64,000 nt of DNA, taken from assembly GCA_042140185.1 (NCBI GenBank), contig CP159477.1:3348001-3412000 (forward strand). Reading direction: 5' to 3'. The notes under the pieces are model-generated. The model was not told where the DNA came from. It saw only the letters and a program-made list of their open reading frames with translations, and did no database searches. Each line of letters opens with the position of its first letter. Position 1 is the stretch's first letter. This DNA is from JANSXG01 sp024743075 (GTDB taxonomy: Bacteria > Planctomycetota > Phycisphaerae > Phycisphaerales > UBA1924). The position numbers and the translations under genes are program-made. Shown here one piece after another: positions 18,005 to 26,169 of this stretch.

Positions 18005-18127
18005 TGACCCCTGACCCGCGCAGGAGTTGCCGATCGGACCCTTGAACCCACCATCTGGAAGTTTCACCGTCCGGTCCGCGGTTATCGGCTCAGCGCCGAA
18101 CCGGCGGGCGTCGATAGCAGTCGGGTC

Positions 18128-18649
18128 ATGAGTTTCGACATCAACAACCCGTACTTCCGCAATCAGGTGCTCACCGCGACGCCCGAGAAGCTCCGCCTGC
18201 TCCTCCTGGACGGCTGCATCCGGTTCATGGAAGACGGGCGCGACGGGCTTGTGAACAAGAACTACGAGAAGATGTACGACGGTTTCAGCCAGGCCCGCGA
18301 CATCGTGCTCGAGCTCATCTCCGGCATGAAGCCGGAGGTGAACCCCGAACTGTGCGAAAAGGTCGGTGCCCTGTACACGTTCGTGTTCAAGCACCTGACG
18401 GAGGCCGGGTTCGAGAAATCCGTCGACAAGGTCGATGAGTGCCTGAAGATCATGCGCTACGAGCGCGAGACCTGGGGCATGCTCTGCGAGCAGCTCTGGA
18501 AGGAGCAGCGGGACTCCAAGGGCGCCGACGCTCCGAACGGCGCCGCCGCGAGTTCCGCGCCCGCTTCGTTTGCACCCACGCGTGCCACCGGCACCTACGG
18601 CCCCGGCGCAACTCGTCCCTCTGGCGGCGGCCTGTCGTTCTCGGCCTGA
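18128..18649 (+). CDS. fliS: Flagellar export chaperone FliS
   Basis: A 173-residue FliS, the cytosolic chaperone that holds flagellin before export. It begins with NPYFRNQVLTATPEKLRLLL, close to the family's NxYxxxxVxTAxPxKLxxMLYxG start. Helices with a KMYDGFSQARDIVLEL motif follow. The last 45 residues are Ala/Pro/Ser-rich and beyond the normal domain. It lies 123 bp after fliD, so it may share its transcript or have its own promoter in the gap. No other flagellar genes occur in the window. Confidence 0.92.
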   Translation: MSFDINNPYFRNQVLTATPEKLRLLLLDGCIRFMEDGRDGLVNKNYEKMYDGFSQARDIVLELISGMKPEVNPELCEKVGALYTFVFKHLTEAGFEKSVDKVDECLKIMRYERETWGMLCEQLWKEQRDSKGADAPNGAAASSAPASFAPTRATGTYGPGATRPSGGGLSFSA

Positions 18650-18668
18650 ATCGAACCGAGTTTCTCGT

Positions 18669-19829
18669 TCAATCAACTGCCGAGGCGAAGCGGGCGCTCA
18701 TGTGCTCGAGCGCGAGCGCCATCTGCACGTTTGCGTTGATCTCGCGCTCGGCCTGCGCGATAGCCTCGATTGCGTCGGACCAGCGTTCGATGGCTTCGGC
18801 GTCGCCGGTTTCGGACGCGTCGGCGAGCAGTCGGCGCATGCGCTGGGCGAGCAGGTGGAAGGCGTGCCCCGCCGCGGCGTGGTTGGCCGCTTCCTTGCTG
18901 GCCTGCGGTCGTGCCTTGACCCAGTCCTCGGCCCACGAACCGACGAGTTTGGAGAGGGTGGCGGAGAAGTCCGGGTCGTAGCGCCCGCGTTCGATGGCGC
19001 TCAGGAACGGGCGCAGTTCGGATTCCCAGTCGAGCAGGCCGGTCTCGATGGCGATGCGGGCGCGACCGGGTGATCCCGATGCGAACTCGAGCAGCCACGG
19101 TCGTGAGCCGGGGCGGACTTCCAGTCGGTCCTCGCCCTCGGTGCGATCGAGCCAGGCCTGCATGTCGGCATCGGACAGCGCATCGAAGCGGACGCGCTGG
19201 CAGCGCGAGCGGATCGTCGGGAGCAGCGCTTCCTCGCGCGCGGTGACGAGGATGATGATGGTGCCCGGCGGCGGCTCTTCGAGGGTCTTGAGCATCGCGT
19301 TCTGGCCCTCGTTGGAGCCGGAGCGCATGAGTTCGGCCTCGTCGACGACGAACACCTTGGAGGCGATCGCGCCCGAGCGCCCGCTCCCGGCGAGCTGGGC
19401 CGGTTCGATGAGGTATTCCTGGAGCACGGCGAGGGGGATGTTGCGATGCTTGGAGCGGCGGGTGCTGTCGTCCTCGCTGTAGGCGGCGAGTTCCTTGGTG
19501 ATCAGGTGGTAGTCGGGGTGGGTGCGGGCGCGCATGAGTCGCGCGGTGTGTCCCTCGGGGTCCACGGTGAGTCGCCCGGTCAGGTCGGGCGCGGCGTCGG
19601 GGTCGAGCAGCAGCGTCGCAAAGGCCTCGGCGGTGGTGCGCTTCCCGACGCCGGGCGGGCCGGCGAAGATCCACGCGTGGTGCAGGCGCCCTGATTCGAT
19701 CGCGCTGCGGAGCTGGGATACCGCGCGGTCCTGCCCGATGACGCGATCGAGATCAACGCACGCCGGCCCGGACGGCCCGACGGGCTTGCGCTCTTCGAGT
19801 TTGACGGTCTGGGTGCGGGCCTTGGCCAT
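18669..19829 (-). CDS. holB: DNA polymerase III delta' subunit (clamp-loader ATPase-like)
   Basis: A 386-residue AAA+ protein of the clamp loader. Walker A is GPPGVGKRT at residues 57-65. The Walker B region FVVDEAELMR and the sensor-1 loop MLKTLEEPPPGTIIILVT are followed by LPTIRSRCQRVRF, the usual Ser-Arg-Cys finger found in delta' and DnaX. The C-terminal 150 residues are helical, like the collar domain. I see no zinc-binding cysteines in the Walker region, which favours delta' over tau/gamma. The start at 19829 gives MAKARTQ; upstream codons run through a REPIN-like repeat. Confidence 0.85.
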   Translation of the reverse strand: MAKARTQTVKLEERKPVGPSGPACVDLDRVIGQDRAVSQLRSAIESGRLHHAWIFAGPPGVGKRTTAEAFATLLLDPDAAPDLTGRLTVDPEGHTARLMRARTHPDYHLITKELAAYSEDDSTRRSKHRNIPLAVLQEYLIEPAQLAGSGRSGAIASKVFVVDEAELMRSGSNEGQNAMLKTLEEPPPGTIIILVTAREEALLPTIRSRCQRVRFDALSDADMQAWLDRTEGEDRLEVRPGSRPWLLEFASGSPGRARIAIETGLLDWESELRPFLSAIERGRYDPDFSATLSKLVGSWAEDWVKARPQASKEAANHAAAGHAFHLLAQRMRRLLADASETGDAEAIERWSDAIEAIAQAEREINANVQMALALEHMSARFASAVD

Positions 19830-19861
19830 GGGGGTAGGGTAGCGGATGGGATCTGTGAGCA

Positions 19862-20614
19862 TCACCCCGGATTCGCGAGGCCGTTCGGTGATCCGGCGTC
19901 GGCGATAATCCGGGCGGCGGGGGCACTGCGGGACGGCGTGGGGAAGGGTTTGGGTGGTTTGGGGTGCCACTGGCGGCTCGCCCGCCAGTGCGGGGTGGTG
20001 TGAGTTGTGGGCTCGGTGAGGTTTGTGGGTGAGGCGTTGTCGGCATGCGGTTCCGGCTGATGCGGCCCGGCACTGGCGGGCGAGCCGCCAGTGGCACCGT
20101 GGGAGGGGTGATGGTCGGAATGTTCGGGTCGCTCCCTTATCCGGTCTTGTGCTGAGTCCGCACAGGTCCACTTTCTCCCGCGTAGGGGCGAAGGAACCGG
20201 AGATGTGACGGTTGAACTGCTGTCGGCATGGCCTTCGCCTTCGGCTCCGACCATGGCGCCCTTGGTGGTTCCCTTGGTGGATTTCGCGTTTGCTTTCGGC
20301 TTCGCGCGCGTGGTCTGGCGCAGGCGTTTTTCGCGTTGGACGGTTCGGATGTGGAGGAGGGTTTGGATGGCCGCCAGGCGTTGGCGGTTTCGTTCTCTCG
20401 CGTAGAACGCGTCGAGCTTGGGGTCTCCGGTGGTTTGGACAGGCTTCATGCAGTAAGCGAGCGCTTCCAGTGCCTTGGTCTGCGCGGCGACCATGGTCAC
20501 TTCGGACTCGAGGCGTTTGATGCGATAGATCGCCTTGATGTGCGCGAGGGCTTCCTCGGCGGTCTGGGGGTTGAAGGTCGTGGTTTCGGACGGCTGGTTT
20601 GCTGCGGTGTGCAT
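19862..20614 (-). CDS. Orphan ORF whose C-terminus reads through intergenic repeats
   Basis: The first about 105 residues look genuine: a helical, Lys/Arg-rich protein (TAEEALAHIKAIYRIKRLE, LEALAYCMKP, REKRLRQTTR). From about residue 140 onward the frame runs into a family A repeat (20134-20195) and a REPIN-like element (19963-20098), giving a Pro/His/Ser-rich tail that is unlikely to be functional. The true gene may have lost its own stop to a repeat insertion, or the short N-terminal domain may be all that matters. The N-terminus resembles no family I can name; a DNA-binding role is only a guess from its charge. Confidence 0.45.
   Translation of the reverse strand: MHTAANQPSETTTFNPQTAEEALAHIKAIYRIKRLESEVTMVAAQTKALEALAYCMKPVQTTGDPKLDAFYARERNRQRLAAIQTLLHIRTVQREKRLRQTTRAKPKANAKSTKGTTKGAMVGAEGEGHADSSSTVTSPVPSPLRGRKWTCADSAQDRIRERPEHSDHHPSHGATGGSPASAGPHQPEPHADNASPTNLTEPTTHTTPHWRASRQWHPKPPKPFPTPSRSAPAARIIADAGSPNGLANPG
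19963..20098. repeat. REPIN-like element: two 29-bp hairpin arms in perfect inverted order
   Basis: Arms at 19963-19991 and 20070-20098 are exact reverse complements of each other (29 of 29). Each arm is itself a hairpin: CACTGGCGG, a five-base loop, CCGCCAGTG. Two inverted REP units separated by about 80 bp is the definition of a REPIN. No REP-associated transposase is in the window. Confidence 0.85.
20134..20195 (+). repeat. Intergenic repeat, family A, copy 2
   Basis: CCCTTATCCGGTCTTGTGCT, then GAGTCCGCACAGG, then CTTTCTCCCGCGTAGGGGCG, matching 25865-25925 at most positions. It lies inside the 3' part of the orphan ORF. Confidence 0.75.
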
Positions 20615-20812
20615 GAGTGCACCTCCCTCACCCTTAGGGCGAGCGGGCCCATGCGGCGCGCGCAGGAGGTGGTGATGCGAAAAGGCATCGCGAGAATCCG
20701 CAGGAACTACGGGCGGAAAGTTTTCTCAAAGAGTCGGGAAGTGGCGATGCGCCCGAGCCCACTCGGCGCGCGCCGGGGCGGACTTGCGCGTTCGGTGGCC
20801 ATGTCACCCTGC

Positions 20813-22129
20813 TCACGGGCAGTCGGTGCCGAACTCGTTGAGCACGCGGTTGAGGTCAGCGAGGTCGACGACGCCGTCGGAGTTGGTGTCGCCGTTGGTC
20901 GTGGTGTTGCCGAAGTTGCCGAGGATGATGTTGAGGTCCGTCAGGTCGACGGTGTTGTCGTTGTTCAGGTCAGCGAAGCAGGGGGTGACATCGAAGACGT
21001 AGGCCGTGCCGGTGCCGTTGTGGTTGAGTGCGCTGCAGACAGTGCGGTTGCCGATCACCGCGACCTGGTACCCGAGGGCGTCGCCGTTCTCGCCATCTGA
21101 AGCGATAAGTTTGTAGAGCTCCTGACCTGTCTCGGCGTCAAAAACATAGGCCGATCCCGGACTGGCGGAAGACCCGCTGCCGACCACAACGAGGTTGCCA
21201 CTGATCGCTACCGAGTCGCCGAACCCATCACCTTCGCTTGCGTCTGAGGCGGTCAGCTTGTGCAACTGCTCTCCCGTCGCGGCGTCGAACACATAGGCGG
21301 ATCCGGAGATCGATCCGGCGTCGTCGTCTCTGGGAGAGCCAACGACCGCGAGTGATCCGCTGATGGCGACCGCGAAACCGAACCAATCCTGCGGTGCTCC
21401 GTCGTTCGGCACGAGCTTCTGGAGCTGCTGCCCGCTGGTTGCGCTGAACACGTAGGCGGCCCCCGACGAACTGCCGAGCGGATCGGCGAAGGGGGCGCCG
21501 ACGACGGCGAGCGAGCCGCTGACCGCGACATCGGTCCCGAATCGATCGCTGGCCGTGCCGTCAGAAGCGGTGAGTTTGAAGAGTTGCTGGTTCGTGCCGG
21601 CGTTGAAGACGTACGCGGAGCCTGCTTCTTCCGCCGGCGTGTTGTCGGTCGGCGCACCGATGAGCAGGCGCGAACCGCTCGCGGCGATGCTCAGCCCGAA
21701 CCCGTCGCCCTCCGCGATGTCGGAGCCCACGAGCTCGCCGAGTTGCTGCCCGGTGAAGAGGTTGAAGACGTAAACGGAGCCGGTCTCGTTGGAGCCGAAC
21801 CCACTGTTCAGGGCACTGACGAACAGTCGCTGGCCGGTCCCCGCGACGTCCCAACCGAAGAAATCGTTCGGCTGAATGTCGGCGGGGGTCACGCGCATGA
21901 GTTCCTGGCCGGTGACATAGTCGAAGACGTAAGCCGCACCGGCGCTGTCGCCATCGCCGTCGTTGGTTGGCGCACCGATGAGCGCGTAAGAAAGCGTCAT
22001 GCTGAGCGATCGGCTGAACTGGTCGCCGAACGCGGTATCCGCGGCGATGAGTTTGTCGATCTGCGTATTCGTGTCGGTGCCGGCCGCGGTCACCGCCACG
22101 GCGCAGAACAGGGCGATAGCGGTGCGCAT
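20813..22129 (-). CDS. Secreted FG-GAP repeat protein with C-terminal dockerin-like module
   Basis: A 438-residue exported protein: a signal peptide (RTAIALFCAVAVTAAG), then about seven FG-GAP/integrin-like repeats. Each repeat has a core such as AGAAYVFDYVTGQELMRV or GSAYVFNAGTNQQLFKL with DxFG between repeats. Such repeats form a beta-propeller that usually binds ligands or protein partners outside the cell. The last 60 residues are a dockerin-like pair (ADLNNDNTVDLTDLN, GDTNSDGVVDLADLN) framed by Cys before and CP at the end. About 140 bp separates it from the ctlX-like gene upstream. Confidence 0.85.
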   Translation of the reverse strand: MRTAIALFCAVAVTAAGTDTNTQIDKLIAADTAFGDQFSRSLSMTLSYALIGAPTNDGDGDSAGAAYVFDYVTGQELMRVTPADIQPNDFFGWDVAGTGQRLFVSALNSGFGSNETGSVYVFNLFTGQQLGELVGSDIAEGDGFGLSIAASGSRLLIGAPTDNTPAEEAGSAYVFNAGTNQQLFKLTASDGTASDRFGTDVAVSGSLAVVGAPFADPLGSSSGAAYVFSATSGQQLQKLVPNDGAPQDWFGFAVAISGSLAVVGSPRDDDAGSISGSAYVFDAATGEQLHKLTASDASEGDGFGDSVAISGNLVVVGSGSSASPGSAYVFDAETGQELYKLIASDGENGDALGYQVAVIGNRTVCSALNHNGTGTAYVFDVTPCFADLNNDNTVDLTDLNIILGNFGNTTTNGDTNSDGVVDLADLNRVLNEFGTDCP

Positions 22130-22267
22130 CCTGTGTCCTCCTCCGTCGGCTGCGTGCTTCGTGAGGGTTCAACATACCTGCAGGCGTCGGTTCGACGACC
22201 AGTAATCCTGCGGATCCGGCGGAACTGCGGGGTTTTCTGCTGCCCAGAGCACCAGATTGACGTGGTG

Positions 22268-23299
22268 TCAGTTCCCGACTTCGGCGATCATGCAGCGGAC
22301 GCTCCCGCCGCCGATGTGCTCGATGGTGTCGATGGCGGGGGCGACGATGCGTCCGTGTCGGGCGAGGGCGGCGCGCTGGTCGTCGTCGAAGGCCTCCCAG
22401 GCGGTGCGGCTCATCGCGATGACGCGATCGGTGCCGCTGGCGGTGCCCGAGGCGTCGCGCAGCTGGATGATGTTGCCGGCGAAGCGCATGGCCTGGTCGA
22501 GCGAGATGCGGATGGTCTCCTTGCCGGCGTCCTGAAGCGAGCCGATGAGCGCAGCACGCTGGCCCTCGTCGCGGACCGCTTCGTCGCAGACCACGGCGAA
22601 GCTCTCCTGCACCGCCATGATCACGTTGGTGTGGTAGACCGGCACGCCCGAGGCGTCCACGCCGTCGAAGGGGTGCACATCGAAGCCGAGCACCTGGCCG
22701 ACTTCGCGCACGAGCGACTCATCGGTGCGGGCCGAGCGACAGGCGTAGATCCGGCGGCCCTGGCGGTCGATGACCATGCTCCCGGTCGATTCGAGGAAGC
22801 GGCCCTTCTCGGCTTCGTGGTCGAGGCGGACGATGTGTTCGAGGGTGACGCCGAGGGATTCGGCGACCTGCTCGATCCATTCGGCGCGAATCTCGCGTCG
22901 GCGACTGGGCGCGAGCATGGGATACAGGATGACCGTGGCGCGCCCGGGGCTGGTGGTGTGCCAGCTGAACCAGTTGTTGGGGAACACGCTGTCGGGCAGT
23001 CCCCGGTCGTCGTCGAAGGCGAAGACGCCGACGCCGGCGGCTCGGAGGCGCGCGACCACGCCGTCGAACTCCAGCTTGGCGCGCGTGCCGATGGACTCGG
23101 GGTCGTCGAAGTCGGAGTCGACGAAGGCGTTGGTTTCCTGGGTTTCGGCGTTGAGGCCGAAGGCGCTGGGACGGACCATGAGCACGTGCGAGGCGACGAG
23201 GGCGTCGCGCTGCGCGGCCTCAGCGCGCAGCGGGTCGATGTCGCCGGGCGAGAGGTTCGACAGGTGGTCGTGCGGGGAGTCGTGCATGCCTACCGGCAT
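22268..23299 (-). CDS. ctlX: Amidinotransferase-superfamily hydrolase, CtlX-like
   Basis: A 343-residue member of the arginine-deiminase/amidinotransferase superfamily, closest to CtlX, which takes part in citrulline use. Visible elements are MVRPSAFGLNAETQETN, DSVFPNNWFSWH (substrate-loop Asp and Asn), RFLESTGSMVIDR (catalytic Glu region), PVYHTNVIMAV (catalytic His) and IGGGSVRCMIAEV with the nucleophilic Cys near the C-terminus. The catalytic set (Asp, Glu, His, Cys) is therefore complete. The start is either 23299 or 23287 (MHDSPHD). The substrate is inferred from the family. Confidence 0.85.
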   Translation of the reverse strand: MPVGMHDSPHDHLSNLSPGDIDPLRAEAAQRDALVASHVLMVRPSAFGLNAETQETNAFVDSDFDDPESIGTRAKLEFDGVVARLRAAGVGVFAFDDDRGLPDSVFPNNWFSWHTTSPGRATVILYPMLAPSRRREIRAEWIEQVAESLGVTLEHIVRLDHEAEKGRFLESTGSMVIDRQGRRIYACRSARTDESLVREVGQVLGFDVHPFDGVDASGVPVYHTNVIMAVQESFAVVCDEAVRDEGQRAALIGSLQDAGKETIRISLDQAMRFAGNIIQLRDASGTASGTDRVIAMSRTAWEAFDDDQRAALARHGRIVAPAIDTIEHIGGGSVRCMIAEVGN

Positions 23300-23348
23300 C
23301 GTCGGTCAGGTGACGGGGTTGGATCAACCTTGATCGAGACTCGGCCTG

Positions 23349-24924
23349 CTATTGCCCCAGTTTGGTCAGGAGGATCGCGCGGACGGCCTTGGCGTCGGCC
23401 TGGCCTCCGGATTTGCTCATGACCGAGCCGATGAGGCGACCGATGGCCTGCTGTTTTCCGGACTTCACATCGGCGACCGAGGCGGCGTTGGCGGGGTCGG
23501 CGAGGGCCTCGTCGCACCACTTTTCCAGGGCGGACTCGTCGGTGACCTGGAGCAGGCCGAGGGATTCCGCAGCGGCTTGGGCATCGTCGTCGGTGCCCGA
23601 GAGGTGGGCGAGCAGTTGGGGGACAGCGGAGGCGCTGATGGCGTTGTCCATCCGGAGCTTCACGATGCCCGCGGCCTGCTGGGCGCTGAAGCCGAGGGCG
23701 TCAAGGGTGGGTACCTCGTCGTCGCCGGAGCGTTCATTGGCGAGTTGGCGACCGGCCTGCAGGAGCAGGTTGGACGCTTGGCGTGCGGCTTCCTGTCGGT
23801 CGCTGCCGCCGGCGTCGCCGACGAGGTGCGTGATGATGGCTTCGAACAGGTCGGACTCGCCCCGTTCGGCGCTGAGCGCGTTGGCGTCGGCTTCGCTCAG
23901 TCCGTAGTCATCGCGGTAGCGCTCGGTGCGCCGGTGGGGGAGTTCGGGCAGGGCGGCGCGGATGGTCTGGACCCAGTCGGGATCGATGGGGGTGGGCAGC
24001 AGGTCCGGGTCGGGGAAGTAGCGGTAGTCGTGGGCGTCTTCCTTCTCGCGCTGGACGAAGGTGGTGTTCTTCGCGTCGTCCCAGCCGCGCGTGACCTTTT
24101 CGCCGGGGCCCACCTCGCGACCGTCCTCGCGCCAGGCGCTCGGGCTGGGCAGCGAGCTCGGCGCGGATGGCCATTTCGAGCGAGCGGAACGAGTTGAGGT
24201 TCTTGATCTCGGTGATGGGCGTGGTGACGGTGCGCCCGTCGTCCATCTCGAGGACGCAGTTGATGTTGGGCTCGAAGCGGATGTGGCCCTTCTGCATGAC
24301 GCAGCGGCTCGCGCCGACGAAGCGGCAGACGGTGCGGAGCGTGCGCGCGAAGTTCACGACCTGCTCGGGCGTGTCGAAGTCGGGCTGGGTGACGATCTCG
24401 AGCAGGGGCGTGCCGGCGCGGCTGAGATCGACGATGGAGTGGTCGATCGGGCGCCCGCCGGGGGCCTCGTGGAGCAGCTTGCCCGCGTCCTCTTCGAGGT
24501 GGGCGCGGACGATGCCGATGCGCTTCTCGGAGCCGCCGGGTTCGATGGGCCAGTCGACCGAGCCGTCGAAGCACAGGGGCAGGGCGTACTGCGAGATCTG
24601 GTAGCCCTTGGGCAGGTCCGGGTAGAAGTAGCTCTTGCGGTCCCAGCGCGTGACCTCGGCGATGGAGCAGCCGAGCGCGAGGCCGACGCGGATGGACAGC
24701 TCGATCGCGCGCTCGTTGAGCACCGGCAGCGTGCCGGGCAGGGCGAGCACGACGGGATCGATCAGCGTGTTGGGCGCGGCCCCCTCGAACTCGGCGCAGG
24801 CGGGGTTGCCGGCTCGCGTGAACATCTTGGTGCGCGTGTCGAGCTCGACGTGGACTTCGAGGCCGACCTTGAGTCGGGTGGCGACGATGGTGGCGCGGGC
24901 TCGGTCTTCGGGAGGCCAGGGCAT
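23349..24924 (-). CDS. gatB: Aspartyl/glutamyl-tRNA amidotransferase subunit B, frameshifted
   Basis: GatB of the GatCAB amidotransferase, which converts misacylated Glu-tRNA(Gln) and Asp-tRNA(Asn) to the amidated forms. The first part shows GLEVHVELDTRTKMF, DRKSYFYPDLPKGYQISQYA and GHIRFEPNINCVLE; the second shows EKEDAHDYRYFPDPDLLP and the C-terminal YqeY-like tail domain (SKSGGQADAKAVRAILLTKL). The halves lie in different frames that meet at about 24141; removing one base there gives AELAAQPSAWREDGREV and a 524-residue protein of normal length. gatA and gatC are not in the window. Confidence 0.9.
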
Positions 24925-25015
24925 GGGGGGATGGTAGGGGATTATCGGCGAGGCCTCGCCGGGGAACCGTCACGCGGGGCGTCGCGTATGGTGTGGTTCA
25001 GAGGAGAGGATGTCT

Positions 25016-25762
25016 ATGACGAGACGGGTTTTGAGTTGGGCGTCGGTTGCGGGCTGCGCTTCGGCGCTGGTGTGTGCGCCCGGTGCGCGGGGCGATGCGA
25101 TCGATCAGATCAACGGAGCTGAACTGTCTGACCCGATCTCGTCTTGGGAGAAGTGGGAGGGCGGGCTGCCTCCCGCGGCGACGGTGACGGGGCAGATCTT
25201 TTTCGACATCTTCCATGTGAGCCAACTGACACGCGTACACGCGGTCGAGGCCGCGGTGGACTTCGGACCGTCCGGAGCCGAGTCACTCCTTAATACGCGC
25301 GGAGTGATTGTGCATCTTGATGGTCCGAACGCGTTCGAGTCCCGTGCGGGTTGGGGTAATACCTCGCTTCCTGGTGCCCCGAACTCAGGCATCATCGACG
25401 ACGGGGTTGCACCCGGCATCGATCTTTACCGGCGTGAGTTTGCGACACCCTTCGGGCTTGAGCCGGGGACTTATGCCCTTGCCGTCTTCGGGTTTGAAAA
25501 CGACTTCATCAGTTCGTTCTCCGACGTGGACCCGGCCGAGTTCAAGGTGTTCCAGAGTTCAGTTGGCGACGAACAAGGGTTCGTCGATCCGGCGGACGGC
25601 AAGTGGTGGTATCCGCCCTTTCTCTACGACTTCGACTTCGGCAACTACGACATCCAGTTCGTGAACGCGGCGTACCGGCTGGAGACCTCGATCATCCCGG
25701 CGCCGGGTGTGCTGGCGCTCGGGCTCCCGGCGATGGTCTTCGGAGCACGCCGTCGGCGGTAG
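25016..25762 (+). CDS. PEP-CTERM-type exported protein
   Basis: About 248 residues. A signal peptide at the N-terminus (VLSWASVAGCASALVCAPGA) and a C-terminal sorting signal of the PEP-CTERM type: a Pro-rich start (IPAPG), a hydrophobic stretch of about 14 residues and a basic end (ARRRR). In other bacteria such proteins are processed by an exosortase and attached to the envelope or polysaccharide. The middle is a beta-rich extracellular domain that I do not recognise. GAGGAGAGG lies just before the ATG at 25010; the next ATG at 25016 has better spacing. Confidence 0.8.
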   Translation: MTRRVLSWASVAGCASALVCAPGARGDAIDQINGAELSDPISSWEKWEGGLPPAATVTGQIFFDIFHVSQLTRVHAVEAAVDFGPSGAESLLNTRGVIVHLDGPNAFESRAGWGNTSLPGAPNSGIIDDGVAPGIDLYRREFATPFGLEPGTYALAVFGFENDFISSFSDVDPAEFKVFQSSVGDEQGFVDPADGKWWYPPFLYDFDFGNYDIQFVNAAYRLETSIIPAPGVLALGLPAMVFGARRRR

Positions 25763-25780
25763 CGGCATCCGGTCCGTCTG

Positions 25781-25925
25781 GCTCCCTCTCCCCCTGCGGG
25801 AGAGGGTTGGGGTGAGGGGTTCGCACCGACGGTGCGAGCGTCTTGTGGGGAGTTTCGGGCCACCCCCTCATCCGGTCTTGTGCTGAATCCGCACAAGATC
25901 ACCTTCTCCCGCGAGGGGAGAAGGA
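25781..25925. repeat. Compound intergenic repeat: family B copy 3 then family A copy 3
   Basis: Bases 25781-25840 match family B (CTCCCTCTCCCCCTGCGGGA, TTCGCACCGACGGTGCGA). Bases 25865-25925 match family A (CCCTCATCCGGTCTTGTGCT, CACCTTCTCCCGCGAGGGGA). It fills the first part of a 407-bp gap between two convergent genes. Confidence 0.75.
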
Positions 25926-26012
25926 GCGGAGCGCCCGCGGGGTCTTCGCCTGCGGCTCAGGTGCCGGCGAGACCAGGGTTTCCGTTTCCCCCCGGACCCC
26001 CGGAAAGCGGAT

Positions 26013-26103
26013 CAGTCAGAAAGAAAGCTTGATCGAAGCCCACCTGATCGAAGCCCAAGAGTTACTTTCTGACTGAAGTACATATATAGCAGTCAGAAAG
26101 AAA
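26013..26103. other. AT-rich hairpin with three copies of one stem sequence
   Basis: CAGTCAGAAAGAAA occurs at 26013-26026 and 26090-26103, and the complementary CTTTCTGACTG at 26065-26075 lies between them. The middle copy can pair with either flank, so two hairpins exclude each other. The loop next to the right-hand copy contains ACATATATAG. TGATCGAAGCCCA also occurs twice in direct order at about 26030-26056. It sits between two convergent genes and has no T-run after the stem on either strand, so a plain terminator is not shown. Confidence 0.5.
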
Positions 26104-26169
26104 TGACCGCCGAATCACCGCCCCGGCGCGCGCAGGGGCGTCGGTCCGTTCGGGCCCCGCCCCCGATCG

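Noticed and set aside
14176..18045. A 1289-codon plus-strand frame overlapping fliD in another frame
   Set aside because: Arg/His/Pro-rich shadow translation. fliD itself has the domains, start and ribosome binding site.
15077..18676. A 1199-codon open frame on the minus strand across fliD
   Set aside because: It is a shadow of the fliD/fliS coding DNA in high-GC sequence. It has no start with a ribosome binding site, no recognisable domain and an Asp/Glu/Val/Gly-rich composition typical of antisense frames.
12479..20195. Possible CRISPR array from repeated palindromes
   Set aside because: The repeats are few, differ in type, are irregularly spaced and lie near gene ends; no cas gene is present.
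19862..20614. Mobile-element gene associated with the REPIN
   Set aside because: The N-terminal domain has no Y1 transposase (HUH) motif, so it is not a RAYT.
24130..24150. Programmed frameshifting in gatB and the other seven genes
   Set aside because: There is no slippery heptamer, stem-loop or internal stop arrangement of the kind known for programmed sites, and eight unrelated genes are affected; indel errors explain all.
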